A DNA stretch of 64,000 nucleotides from Chloroflexota bacterium (GCA_029553955.1 JAKPJZ010000250.1:124001-188000); one strand, 5' to 3'; shown: positions 18,714 through 28,068, counted from the first letter of the stretch. The notes: generated from the sequence alone by a model not told the origin. Program-made: numbers and translations.

Positions 18714-18974
18714 TCACCGCAGAGGACGCGGAGGACGACGAGGCATCGTGTCATTGCGAGCGGAGCGAAGCAATCTCCACCTCGGACATGGAGTTGCTTC
18801 GCTCCGCTCGCAACCTGGGGCTGCTGCGCTGCGCTTGCAGCTACGAGATTGCTTCGTCGGCTGCGGCCTCCTCGCAATGACAGTCGCAGTTTCTGTGCCT
18901 GCACATGCTGCGCGGCGGCATGGGATACTCGCAATGACACGATGCCTCCGCGTCCTCTGCGCCTCTGCGGTGAG
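18714..18974. repeat. Nested composite inverted repeat
   Basis: Outer tcaccgcagaggacgcggagg / cctccgcgtcctctgcgcctctgcggtga; inner gaggcatcgtgtcattgcgag / ctcgcaatgacacgatgcctc with gcgaagcaatctcc / ggagttgcttcgc. Confidence 0.85.
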
Positions 18975-19000
18975 TTCTATTCTCGTTGGTATCGTGAGTG

Positions 19001-19726
19001 ATGGGAGACCCCGTGACCAACCCCGACAAGGCGGCGGCTGTGGCCCGCCTTTTTGCCGCCATCGCGCCACGCTATGACCTGATGAACCGCCTGATGACGG
19101 CGCGCATGGACGTGGCCTGGCGTCGCCGCGCCTGTGACCTGCTGGGGCGGTTGCCCGAGGGTGCGATGGTGCTCGACGTGGGCACGGGCACGGCCGACCT
19201 GGCGCTGACGATGGCGCAGCGCCAGCCGGGGCTGCGCGTGCTGGGGGTGGACCTCTCGCCCGAGATGCTGGCGCTAGGCCGGCAGAAAGTGGCGCGCGCC
19301 GGGCTCGACGGCCGCATCGCCCTGGTGCGCGGCGACGCGCTGGCGCTGCCCTGCCCCGAGGGCGCGGGAGCGGCGGTGGTCTCGGCGTTTACGCTGCGCA
19401 ACGTGGCCGACGTGCCGCGGGCGCTGGGTGAAATGCGCCGCGCCGTGCAGCCCGGCGGCGTGGTGCTCTGCCTGGAGCTCTCGCAGCCGCGCCTGCCCGG
19501 ATTCCGCCCCCTGTTCCGCCTCTACTTTACCCGGCTCGTGCCTGTGCTCGGCGCCCTCGTGGCGCGCAGCCGCGCCGCCTACACCTACCTGCCGCAGTCA
19601 GTCGACGCCTTTCTCTCGCCGGCGGGCCTGGCGCGCGCCATGGAAAACGCGGGCCTCGACGTCGAGCACGTCGAGCCCCTCGCCCTCGGCGCCGCCGCCA
19701 TCCACGTCGCCCGGAGAATGCGATAG
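19001..19726 (+). CDS. ubiE: Demethylmenaquinone methyltransferase (UbiE/MenG family)
   Basis: YDLMNRLMTARMDVAWRRRA, VLDVGTGTADLAL, GVDLSPEMLALGRQKV, AFTLRNVADVPRALGEMRRAVQPGG. Confidence 0.93.
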   Translation: MGDPVTNPDKAAAVARLFAAIAPRYDLMNRLMTARMDVAWRRRACDLLGRLPEGAMVLDVGTGTADLALTMAQRQPGLRVLGVDLSPEMLALGRQKVARAGLDGRIALVRGDALALPCPEGAGAAVVSAFTLRNVADVPRALGEMRRAVQPGGVVLCLELSQPRLPGFRPLFRLYFTRLVPVLGALVARSRAAYTYLPQSVDAFLSPAGLARAMENAGLDVEHVEPLALGAAAIHVARRMR

Positions 19727-19731
19727 GACAT

Positions 19732-19800
19732 CTCACCGCAGAGGCGCAGAGGACGCAGAGATGATCCAAGATACCTCCGTCCTCTGCGCCTCTGCGGTGT
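19732..19800. repeat. Inverted repeat of the ctctgcgcctctgcggtg type
   Basis: caccgcagaggcgcagaggacgcagag / ctccgtcctctgcgcctctgcggtg. Confidence 0.85.
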
Positions 19801-19910
19801 ATCTATCATGTGGGCGTGATAGGATTCCCCGCCTCGCGCTGTTACTTTTTCGCTCGTTCTGCGATAACATAGTCGAGCGGTGACTGCTCGGCCTGCCATG
19901 CTATGGCCTC

Positions 19911-20017
19911 TGAACCGCGAAGGACGCCAAGGGCGCGAAGGGGACGCCAAGGTTCACAGCCAGGATTCACCAGTTCCCCTTGGCGTCCTTCGCGTTCTTG
20001 GCGCCCTTCGCGGTTCA
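19911..20017. repeat. Inverted repeat, tgaaccgcgaaggacgccaagggcgc family
   Basis: tgaaccgcgaaggacgccaagggcgcgaaggggacgccaagg / ccccttggcgtccttcgcgttcttggcgcccttcgcggttca. Confidence 0.88.
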
Positions 20018-20096
20018 TGGTTCGTGCCTGCAGTGACGGGCTGAGTAGCAGCGTCGAGCGATGATCGCGCGATCGGTTCGCTGGTGAGGTGCATCG

Positions 20097-20678
20097 ATGA
20101 CAAGTCTACCCCTGGCGAGGGAGGCCGCGGCGGCGCCATGCGAGGATGATGCCGCGTTGGTGCAGGCGGCGCGGCGCGACGTGGCCGCGTTCGCCGCGCT
20201 GTACCACCGCTACGTCGGCGCGGTGTACCGCTACCTGTACAGCCGCATGGGCAGTGTGGCCGAGGCCGAGGACCTGACGGCGCAGGTGTTCACCGAAGCG
20301 CTGCAGGGCCTCGGCGGCTACCGCGAACGGCAGCGCTTTGCCGCCTGGCTCTTTGCCATCGCGCGCCGCAAGGCAGCCGACCACCACCGCCGCCGGCGGC
20401 CAGAGCTGCCGCTCGACGAGCGCCTGCACAGCGCGAGGAAAGAGTCGGACCCGCTGGCGCAGGTGCTGCGGGCGGAGGCGCTCGAGCGGCTGGCCGGGCT
20501 GGTGGCCGGGCTCGACGAGGCGCAGCAGGAGCTGCTCAGGCTGCGCTTTGCGGCGTCACTGAGCTATGGCGAGATCGGCGTGCTCGTGGGCAAGAGCGAG
20601 GCGGCGGCCAAGATGGCCGTGCATCGCCTGCTGCACCGCCTGCAGCAGGGTTGGGAGGACTGCGATGGGTCAGCATAA
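20097..20678 (+). CDS. ECF-type RNA polymerase sigma factor
   Basis: YRYLYSRMGSVAEAEDLTAQVFTEALQGLGGYRERQRFAAWLFAIARRKAADHHRRRR; region 4 LRFAASLSYGEIGVLVGKSEAAAKMAVHRLLHRLQ. Confidence 0.92.
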   Translation: MTSLPLAREAAAAPCEDDAALVQAARRDVAAFAALYHRYVGAVYRYLYSRMGSVAEAEDLTAQVFTEALQGLGGYRERQRFAAWLFAIARRKAADHHRRRRPELPLDERLHSARKESDPLAQVLRAEALERLAGLVAGLDEAQQELLRLRFAASLSYGEIGVLVGKSEAAAKMAVHRLLHRLQQGWEDCDGSA

Positions 20679-23028
20679 CGATCTGACAACGGCGCTGCCG
20701 GTGGAGGGGGCACTGCGGGAGCTCTACGCCGCCGCGCCCGAGCCGGCGTTCGTCGCCGGGCTCGAGCAGCGGCTGATCGCGCAGGCGCGCAGCCTGCCCG
20801 CGTACAACGAGGATCTGCACCGCGAAGGACGCGAAGGGCGCCAAGGGATGGAAGGAAGCCTCTTGTCGTGTCTGCGCGCTCTGCTTGGGCCGGCACATAG
20901 AACCTTGGCGCCCTTCGCGTCCTTCGCGGTTCAAACCTCCCGTCGTCGTTGGGCCGTGGGTGCCGCGGGGCTGGTGCTGGCGCTGGCGGTGGCGCTGCTT
21001 GCCGCCGGGCCGGCCGAGGTATTGGCGCAGGTGCAGCGGCTGCTGGGCTACGTGCCGGGCATCGGTTTTGTGGACCTCGACCAGGCGCGCGTGCTGGCGG
21101 CGCCCGAGGCGCTGACGCGCGAGGGGGTCACGCTCACCGTCGAGCAGGTGGTCGCCCGGCCCAACGGCACCACGATGGCCATCCGCGCCGCGGGCCTGCC
21201 GCCGCTGGTGCCTGTGGAGGCGGGCGAGGCGCCGGCGCTGCGCCTGGCCGACGGCACGGTGCTGGCGCATACGGGTTACCAGTTACGCTACGGCGCGGGC
21301 ACCATCCAGTTCCCGGCGCTGCCCGAGGAGGTCTACCGGGCGACGCTGGTGCTGCCGCGGCTGCCGCTCGTGCCCGCGGGCGCGGCGCCGGAGGGCTGGG
21401 AGGTGCCGCTGGTGCTGCGCGCGGCGACCGGCGAGCTGGCAGCAGCGCTCTTCCCGCAGCCCTACCGGCCGGCGGCGGCGAGCGACAGCCACGAGGGCGT
21501 GGCGCTGCGCGTGCTCGATGTGGCGCAGGGCGCCGAGGAGACGGCCGTGCGCCTGGCGCTGGAATGGCAGGACGCGCGCGCCTATGCCTCCGCCATCGGC
21601 GGCAGCGCCTACCTGCGCGATGACCTGGGGCACGTCTACGGCGTGGCCACGCGGCCGGGCAACGGCTCGTTCGTCGAGACCGAGGTTATCGCCATCGACC
21701 CCGCCGCGCCGCGCCCGACGCCGGCGCCGGCGACGCGCGAGGAGACGTTGGCGTTCACGCCTGTGTCGCCGCAGGCGCGCGAGCTCACGCTGCTCTTGAA
21801 CGAGATACACTCCACCGTGCCGGCCGCGGCAAGCATCACCGTGGACCTGGGCGCCGCGCCCAGGGTGGGCGACTCCTGGCCGCTGGACGTCGACCTCGAC
21901 GTGGTCGGCGTGCCGGTGCACGTCAGCGGCGCGCGGCTGGTGGAGGAGGTCGCCGGCCCGCGCGAGGCGCCCGAGCGGCGCAGGGCGCTCGAGTTCGACT
22001 TGGTGCTGCCGCCGGGTGAGGGCAGCAGGGCATTGACTAGCCTGAGCCTCGACGGCGGCGCGGCCGGATTCGGCGGCGCCGGCTGTAGCGGCGGCATGGG
22101 GCGCATGACGGCCGCGGTGTACGTGGGCGAGGGCGAGCCGCTGCCGCAGGGCCGGGCGCAGGTGCTGGTGCGCGAGGCCATGCTGAGCCTGCGCGGGCCG
22201 TGGACGGTGAGCTGGCCGGTGCCGGGCGCGGAGCCGGTGGGGGTGTCGCCCGCCGTGCTGCGCCCCATGGTGAGCCAGCGCCGCGGCGAGATTGTGCTGC
22301 GGCTCGACGAAGCGGTGCTCAGCGACCGGCTGACGAGCCTGCACCTGTCGCTGGCCGAAGCGCCGGCCGGGGTGACGCTCAGCGGCAGGGACAGCTTTGC
22401 CGCCGCTCCCGGCGAGGGGGCCACGCTGACGGACGACCGCGGCCGCGACTATGGCCGGCCCAACGCCGTGGGCGTGCGCTGGCTGCCGGCGGGCGCCACG
22501 GGGCCGGAGCTGGACACGCTCACCTTTGCGCCGCTCCAGCCCCTGGCGCGGCGGCTGACGCTGAAGCTGCCCGCGCTGCGCCTCGCCTGGCCGGGCGCGG
22601 CGGCGTTCGACGTCGATGTGCCAGCGGGCGACGGCCGGCGTGGGCGGGGGAGTGCGCCGTGGGCGGTCGACATCCCGCTGGAGGTGGCAGGCTACCGGCT
22701 GCGCTTCGCCGAGGCGCGGCTGGTGGAGAACGGCAACACCACGGCGCTGCAGCTCACCAGTGCGCCCTATACCTCCGCGCGCGAGCGCCAACTCACCGGA
22801 CTGCGCCTGGCGGCGATCACCGCCCCCGGCGGCCGTGTGGTCGACGTGACGAGCATGCTGAGCGCGGCCGGGCCACTGGGCCAGCGCGAGCAGACGGCGC
22901 TGCTGCTCTTCGACGTCACCGAGCCCGAGAGCGGCGCCGTGCAGCCCGGCTGCTACCATGTCGAGCTCAGCGGGGCGACGGCGGCGGTGCGCGGGCCGTG
23001 GGAGCTGAGCTGGGAGGTGGGGCAGTAA
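20665..23028 (+). CDS. Putative membrane-anchored anti-sigma/regulatory protein with large extracytoplasmic region (DUF4179-like)
   Basis: Start overlaps the sigma factor by 14 bp; single TM WAVGAAGLVLALAVALLAAG; repeat-derived segment before the TM. Confidence 0.65.
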   Translation: MGQHNDLTTALPVEGALRELYAAAPEPAFVAGLEQRLIAQARSLPAYNEDLHREGREGRQGMEGSLLSCLRALLGPAHRTLAPFASFAVQTSRRRWAVGAAGLVLALAVALLAAGPAEVLAQVQRLLGYVPGIGFVDLDQARVLAAPEALTREGVTLTVEQVVARPNGTTMAIRAAGLPPLVPVEAGEAPALRLADGTVLAHTGYQLRYGAGTIQFPALPEEVYRATLVLPRLPLVPAGAAPEGWEVPLVLRAATGELAAALFPQPYRPAAASDSHEGVALRVLDVAQGAEETAVRLALEWQDARAYASAIGGSAYLRDDLGHVYGVATRPGNGSFVETEVIAIDPAAPRPTPAPATREETLAFTPVSPQARELTLLLNEIHSTVPAAASITVDLGAAPRVGDSWPLDVDLDVVGVPVHVSGARLVEEVAGPREAPERRRALEFDLVLPPGEGSRALTSLSLDGGAAGFGGAGCSGGMGRMTAAVYVGEGEPLPQGRAQVLVREAMLSLRGPWTVSWPVPGAEPVGVSPAVLRPMVSQRRGEIVLRLDEAVLSDRLTSLHLSLAEAPAGVTLSGRDSFAAAPGEGATLTDDRGRDYGRPNAVGVRWLPAGATGPELDTLTFAPLQPLARRLTLKLPALRLAWPGAAAFDVDVPAGDGRRGRGSAPWAVDIPLEVAGYRLRFAEARLVENGNTTALQLTSAPYTSARERQLTGLRLAAITAPGGRVVDVTSMLSAAGPLGQREQTALLLFDVTEPESGAVQPGCYHVELSGATAAVRGPWELSWEVGQ
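20819..20930. repeat. 112-bp inverted repeat located in-frame inside the 20665-23028 CDS
   Basis: accgcgaaggacgcgaagggcgccaagg (20819-20846) / exact reverse complement (20903-20930). Confidence 0.95.
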
Positions 23029-23227
23029 CTCGTGACGCATGATGTGTGAGAGCGCTGCTGGGAGTGCCGAGCGAGCTCGGGCGTCTCCCACGCCAGGGAC
23101 ACCCCAACTCGCTTGGTCGAGTACGGGTGCAAGGCAGCCCCTCTTGCGCTCGCTACAGACTTTGGAATAGCGCTCGGGGCTCCTGAGGAGCAAAACGCCG
23201 GCAGATAGCGTGGCGGAGCGACCTCAG

Positions 23228-23434
23228 CTACGCCTCCGAGATGGGCGTGCCCGAAGTGGGAACGCTGAGCATCCTGATAATATGTCTGGCCAGGGCGTCC
23301 TTGATCTCACGGTGCCGAGGCACGGGCTGGGAGATGCCGGTCATCGGGTTTCGGTACCAATCGTGTTTCCCGCCGTGTCGCACCAGCACGCAGCCAAGCC
23401 CCTCGATGGTGCTGATCAGATCTACCCGTGTCAT
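23228..23434 (-). CDS. hicA: HicA-like mRNA interferase toxin
   Basis: IEGLGCVLVRHGGKHDWYRNPMTG...VPRHREIKDALARHIIRML. Confidence 0.85.
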   Translation of the reverse strand: MTRVDLISTIEGLGCVLVRHGGKHDWYRNPMTGISQPVPRHREIKDALARHIIRMLSVPTSGTPISEA

Positions 23435-23625
23435 GGCACGACCAGCTCATCGACCCGGCGAACCCCGGTCAGCTCTCCGCTCGTCAGATCCCGGTACAGA
23501 TCGCGCAGATGCTCTTTTAGGTCGTCGAGGGTCTCGCCTTGAGTCCAATAGTCGGGGTACTCCTGAAGATAGCCGATCCACGCGCCGTCCTCTTCCCAGT
23601 AGACGAACCCGACGGTGTGCGCCAT
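23431..23625 (-). CDS. hicB: HicB-like antitoxin
   Basis: VGFVYWEEDGAWIGYLQEYPDYWTQGETLDDLKEHLRDLYRDL; 4-bp overlap with hicA. Confidence 0.82.
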   Translation of the reverse strand: MAHTVGFVYWEEDGAWIGYLQEYPDYWTQGETLDDLKEHLRDLYRDLTSGELTGVRRVDELVVP

Positions 23626-23751
23626 CCAAACCCTCCACTCGAGCATATGGCTGGACGAACTGTCCTCACATAGTGTGCCTGCATTGTACCTCGTTCGCTA
23701 TGCGGGCGCAAAGGGCGTCGAGGTCAATCCCCTCGTCTGCTCATCCCCCTC

Positions 23752-23780
23752 TTGACAACGCTCGCTTCTCATGGTACAAT
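23752..23780 (+). promoter_or_regulatory. Strong sigma70-type promoter upstream of padR
   Basis: TTGACA (23752-23757), 17-bp spacer, TACAAT (23775-23780). Confidence 0.75.
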
Positions 23781-23789
23781 ATATCCACC

Positions 23790-24206
23790 ATGCATATAAG
23801 TCGGATGGATACATCCGTGGGGGAGGTGGCCATGGGCGATGTGAGCCTGGATGGCGGCGGCATGCTGCCGCTGACGCCGGCGGCCTTTCAGATTCTGCTG
23901 GTGCTGACGGATGGCGAGCGCCACGGCTATGTGATTATGAAGGAAGTGGAGGCCAACACGCAGGGTCGCATGCAGCTGGGGCCGGGGACGCTCTACCGCT
24001 CGATCAAGCGCATGCTGGCCGATGGGCTGATCGAAGAGTCGGACGAGCGGCCCGACCCCGCGCTCGACGACGAGCGGCGGCGCTACTACCGGCTGACGGC
24101 GTTGGGGCGGCGCGTGGCGGCGGCCGAGGCCGAGCGCCTGGCGGGCTTGGTGCGGCTGGCGCAGAGCAAGCGCCTGCTGCCGGCGCCGTCGGCCGGCGGT
24201 GCCTGA
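23790..24206 (+). CDS. PadR-family transcriptional regulator
   Basis: FQILLVLTDGERHGYVIMKEVEANTQGRMQLGPGTLYRSIKRMLADGLIEES...RRYYRLTALGRRVAAAEAERL; start uncertain (23790 or 23832). Confidence 0.92.
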   Translation: MHISRMDTSVGEVAMGDVSLDGGGMLPLTPAAFQILLVLTDGERHGYVIMKEVEANTQGRMQLGPGTLYRSIKRMLADGLIEESDERPDPALDDERRRYYRLTALGRRVAAAEAERLAGLVRLAQSKRLLPAPSAGGA

Positions 24207-24260
24207 TGGCTGGCGACCGGGCTCCACGCGCTGCACAGACCCGGTGCTGACCCTTTTGAA

Positions 24261-24336
24261 GGGGTTTGGAGTTCCGGTTGGCGTTGCCGGTCGCCCCGCG
24301 GGGCGACCGGCAACGCCAACCGGAACTCCAAACCCC
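24261..24336. repeat. 76-bp perfect loopless palindrome
   Basis: ggggtttggagttccggttggcgttgccggtcgccccg plus exact reverse complement. Confidence 0.97.
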
Positions 24337-24357
24337 AATCCCGAGTGGAGATGTGCG

Positions 24358-25608
24358 ATGGCCACGACCAGGTTGCCGCTGGTTGTTTGGGTCTCCAGAA
24401 GGCTCTATGGCCTCTTGCTGTGGCTCTGCCCGGCTCAGTATCGCCGCGAGTATGGGCCGTCGATGCGGCAGGCCTTTAGCGACCTGGCGCGTGAGGCCTA
24501 CGCGCGGCATGGCGCCTGCGGCGTGCTGGCGCTATGGCTGCGCGCCTTCCCGGATCTCGTGGCGACCGCGACCCGCGAGCACCTCGCGGCGTTCTCGTAT
24601 GGAGGTGGCATCATGCTGGAGGATCGGCCCTGTACCCCGCGCCCGTGGTGGCAGGTGGGTCTGGCCGTGCTGCCCGGTCTGCTGGTTATTGTGGGCGACT
24701 GGCGGCAGCCCCGGCTGCTGGCCGGGCTCGCCAGCAGCCGGGGCCACAGCCTGCCGCTCCTCGCCCTCGCCGTCCTCCTGGTGGCGGCCGGCCTCGTATG
24801 GCGCCGCCGCGTCCCGCCGTGGGCCCTGCCGGCGCTGGGCCTGCTCTTCGGCGTGGCGGTGGCGGGGCCGTACTTTCTGCTGCTCGGCCTGCCCGGCGCA
24901 CTGGCCGCGGTGGCCTATCTGGCCGCCCACGGGCTGCGGCGGCGCGGTCTGCCGGCGCGGGCCTGGGCGCTGCTGGCCGCCTGTCTCTGCCTCTCCCTGC
25001 TGCCGGCGCTGGGCGCTGCCCTGGGCCTGCCCTTTCTGGCGCGCTCGTTCGGCTGGCTGGGTTGGCTGAGCCCGTGGTCGACCCTCGGCGTCGGCGCCAC
25101 CCTCCTGGTGGCATTCGTGGCCCTGCCCCTCGCCCGGCCGCACGGCCTGCCCGCCGGCCTGTTGCTGCTGGCGACCGGCTTTGCTTTGTGGGAGCAGACC
25201 TTTGACCTGATGTATGGCCTGGCACGCACCCTCTGGGGCAACACCATGCTGGCCGTCCTGGCGGCGCTGCTGCTCGTCGTGGCGCCGCTGTGGGTGCTGC
25301 GTGCCCGCTCTCTCCACGGCCAGGCGCGCGGGCTGCTCGTTCCGGCGGCAGCGGCGCTGGCCGGCGTGGTCGCCATCGACACCATCGTGCGCACCGATCC
25401 GGCCATCCTCGAGGGGCTGCTGCACCGCGCGGTCGCCCTGGACGAAGTCCTGGGCATCAGCTACGGATCGAGTGGGCCGGCGCTGCTCGCCCCCTTCCTG
25501 CTGCGCAACGGCCTGGCTGTGCTGCAGCTCCTGCTGGCGCTGCTGCTGGCCGTGGTGCTGTTCGCGAGGGCGCAGGCTGCCGGGGCGCTGCGCGAAGAGG
25601 AGGCATGA
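24358..25608 (+). CDS. PadR-associated membrane protein (paralog 1)
   Basis: N-term LLLWLCPAQYRREYGPSMRQAFSDLAREAYARHGACGVLALWLRAFPDLVATATREH module followed by TM segments. Confidence 0.7.
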   Translation: MATTRLPLVVWVSRRLYGLLLWLCPAQYRREYGPSMRQAFSDLAREAYARHGACGVLALWLRAFPDLVATATREHLAAFSYGGGIMLEDRPCTPRPWWQVGLAVLPGLLVIVGDWRQPRLLAGLASSRGHSLPLLALAVLLVAAGLVWRRRVPPWALPALGLLFGVAVAGPYFLLLGLPGALAAVAYLAAHGLRRRGLPARAWALLAACLCLSLLPALGAALGLPFLARSFGWLGWLSPWSTLGVGATLLVAFVALPLARPHGLPAGLLLLATGFALWEQTFDLMYGLARTLWGNTMLAVLAALLLVVAPLWVLRARSLHGQARGLLVPAAAALAGVVAIDTIVRTDPAILEGLLHRAVALDEVLGISYGSSGPALLAPFLLRNGLAVLQLLLALLLAVVLFARAQAAGALREEEA

Positions 25609-26705
25609 TGGCCGGTGGCAGGCGAGCGCCCATCCTTGCGGTTTCGCATACGGTCTACGACCTGCTGCTCTGGCTGTGCCCGGCTCGGTATCGTCGCGAG
25701 TACGGGCCGTTGATGCGGCAGGCCTTCGCCGACCTGGCGCGTGAGGCCTACGCGCGGCATGGCGCCTGCGGCGTGCTGGCGCTGTGGCTGCGCCTGCTGC
25801 CCGACGCCTGCGCCACGGCCCTCGCTGAGCACATCGTGGCGCTCAAGGAGCGGCGCGTCGCCGCGCCGGCGCTCGCCGCGGCGGGCGGGCAGGGAGGATA
25901 CAGCATGCGTTCGAGGCTGGCAACTGATGTGGGCTACGTCGCCGGCATGGGCACGCTGCTCGCCGGCGCCTTCTCTGTCTGGCCGGTGTACGCCATGGGC
26001 GGCGTGGCACTCGTCATGCGCCTGCTGGGGCCGGGCGCGCTCAACAGCCCGCTGAGCAACGTGCTCGCCATCTCGGTGGGCATGGGCGCCTTCTGGGTCA
26101 CCACGCTGCTCAGCGAGCTGGGCTTCTACCTGGGGGTCAGCGCCGCCGGCATCGCCCTGGCCGTGGCGGGGCTGCTCTTCGGCCCCCGCAGGCGCCTGCT
26201 GCTGGCCGTGGAGGCGCTGACGCTGCTGGGCATCTTGGCTTTCCCCTGGTTCTTCCGCTACCGCGCGCCGGTGGTGGCCGCGCCGGGCGTCACCCTACAC
26301 GTGGCCACGCAGCCGGGCCTGCTCCACGGCGTGGTCAAGTCGGCGCAGGCGTTCGCGGAGATAGTCCCCAGCAGCTACGAGATCCTGGGCTGGAGCGCGG
26401 ACGGCGTGCTCTACTACCGCGAGACGGTGCGGGCGACGCAGGAGCTGCGCACCTGGGCCTACACGCCGGGCGCAGCCGCGCAGCTCGTGGCGGCCGCCGG
26501 CGACCTCGCGCCCACCGTACCGGTCAGGCGGGTGGCGTTGCAGGAGCGGGTGCGCGGGGAGGTGTGGCCTGAGAACGCCGAGGAGAGCACGCGCGCGCTC
26601 AAGATGCGCCACGACGGCGTGGCCTCGCCCGATGGCCGCTGGGCGGCAGCGGTGGCGCAGCACATCTATGGGCCGCAGGATGTCATTGTCGTGGCGCTGC
26701 CGTAG
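25605..26705 (+). CDS. PadR-associated membrane protein (paralog 2)
   Basis: LLLWLCPARYRREYGPLMRQAFADLAREAYARHGACGVLALWLRLLPDACATALAEH; ATGA overlap with previous gene. Confidence 0.7.
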   Translation: MMAGGRRAPILAVSHTVYDLLLWLCPARYRREYGPLMRQAFADLAREAYARHGACGVLALWLRLLPDACATALAEHIVALKERRVAAPALAAAGGQGGYSMRSRLATDVGYVAGMGTLLAGAFSVWPVYAMGGVALVMRLLGPGALNSPLSNVLAISVGMGAFWVTTLLSELGFYLGVSAAGIALAVAGLLFGPRRRLLLAVEALTLLGILAFPWFFRYRAPVVAAPGVTLHVATQPGLLHGVVKSAQAFAEIVPSSYEILGWSADGVLYYRETVRATQELRTWAYTPGAAAQLVAAAGDLAPTVPVRRVALQERVRGEVWPENAEESTRALKMRHDGVASPDGRWAAAVAQHIYGPQDVIVVALP

Positions 26706-26783
26706 GGGCGGGGTTTCCCCGCCCTTGGCCGGCCGGCGAACCGGGTTTTGCGCGTTGCGCGAGCCCGGTACGAGCCTGGTGTA

Positions 26784-26860
26784 GGGAGTTTGGGGTGCAG
26801 TCGGACGCTGCGGGTCGCCCCGCGGGGCGACCCGCAGCGTCCGACTGCACCCCAAACCCC
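26784..26860. repeat. Long palindrome, 35-bp perfect arms extended past one mismatch
   Basis: gtttggggtgcagtcggacgctgcgggtcgccccg (26788-26822) plus exact reverse complement (26823-26857). Confidence 0.96.
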
Positions 26861-26895
26861 TGCCCTGGGATAGGGCCGGGTGGTCGCGAGGCGAG

Positions 26896-27596
26896 ATGGC
26901 CGGCCGATTCAGGAGATGGATGATGTCACCCACGAAACCTGCGACAACGCTCATGATCTGTGGGAGGCTCTACAGCCTCTTGCTGTGGCTGTGCCCGGCT
27001 GCGTACCGGCGCGCGTATGGGCCGTTGATGCGGCAGGCCTTCGCCGACCTGGCGCGTGAGGCGTACGAGCGGCGCGGGGCGGGGGCGTGGCGACGCTGTG
27101 GCGGCGCATTCTCCCCGACACGTGCGCCACGGCGCTGGCGGAGTGGTGGCCGGCCCTGCGTGCGGAGGGCGGGGTGCGGCTGCGGGCGCTGCCCATGATG
27201 CTCGTGGCGGCCTCTCTCTGCGCCCCCTGGTTCCGCTTCCACGACGGCGGCACTTTCACGGGCTGGCAGACGGTCTGGATGTCGCTTCTGCCTGGCGACT
27301 GGACGGCGCTCCACGTGACGCTGCTCCTCATGACCCTGTCCCTCGTCGCAGCAACCCTCGTCGCTCTCGGCGTCGAGCCGCTGGCGGCCAGGCTTTCTCG
27401 CGGGCAAGCAGCGCTCCTGCTCGTCACCCTGGCCGGCATCGCCATCTTTGCCATTGCCTGGGGGCCGTGGCCGGGTGTCGGGGGAGCGCCGGGGGTGCTA
27501 TGGGGCGCGTGGTTGACGGCGGCCTGCATCGGCGTGGCGCTGGCTGTGGAGGCGGCGCTGTGGGTGGGCGCGCGGCGGCCTGCGGGGTGCCATTGA
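26896..27596 (+). pseudogene. PadR-associated membrane protein (paralog 3), apparent frameshift
   Basis: LLLWLCPAAYRRAYGPLMRQAFADLAREAYERRGAG in frame 1, continuation GVATLWRRILPDTCATALAEWW... in frame 3; break near the G-rich run around 27070-27085. Confidence 0.65.
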
Positions 27597-27651
27597 CATG
27601 GGCGCCATCTGGGCGCGAGCCACCGTCGCCGCAGCCTGAGGAGATCGCGGA

Positions 27652-28068
27652 GTGAGACGATGTGCTGGCGGCATCCTTCTGCAGGGCAAGGGGATTCTCC
27701 TGGGGAGGCGCGCCTCCAATCGCGGGTTCTACCCCAATGTGTGGGATATTATCGGCGGGCACTGTGAAACCGGCGAAGAGCCGGAGGAAACGCTCGTGCG
27801 CGAGATGAAGGAAGAGATCGATGTCACGCCGTGCACGTTCACCAAATGTGCAGTACTCTGGGAGCCAGCCCCTGAGTGTCATGGCGAAGCCGAGTATCAC
27901 GTTTTCGTCGTGACGGCATGGGTGGGCCGGCCTGTGGCGCTTGGCGATGAGCATGCCGAGATCCGCTGGTTCCGGCTGGAGGAAGCGATGGAACTCGACC
28001 TGGCCCATCCTGCATACAGGGATATCTTTGTGGCTATCAGGGATGGGAGGACGGGGGCAACGTCGTGA
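27652..28068 (+). CDS. NUDIX hydrolase
   Basis: WDIIGGHCETGEEPEETLVREMKEEIDV Nudix box. Confidence 0.93.
   Translation: MRRCAGGILLQGKGILLGRRASNRGFYPNVWDIIGGHCETGEEPEETLVREMKEEIDVTPCTFTKCAVLWEPAPECHGEAEYHVFVVTAWVGRPVALGDEHAEIRWFRLEEAMELDLAHPAYRDIFVAIRDGRTGATS

Noticed and set aside
21283-23193. 636-aa minus-strand ORF
   Set aside because: Antisense to the sigma-linked membrane protein; His/Arg/Gly-rich spurious pattern.
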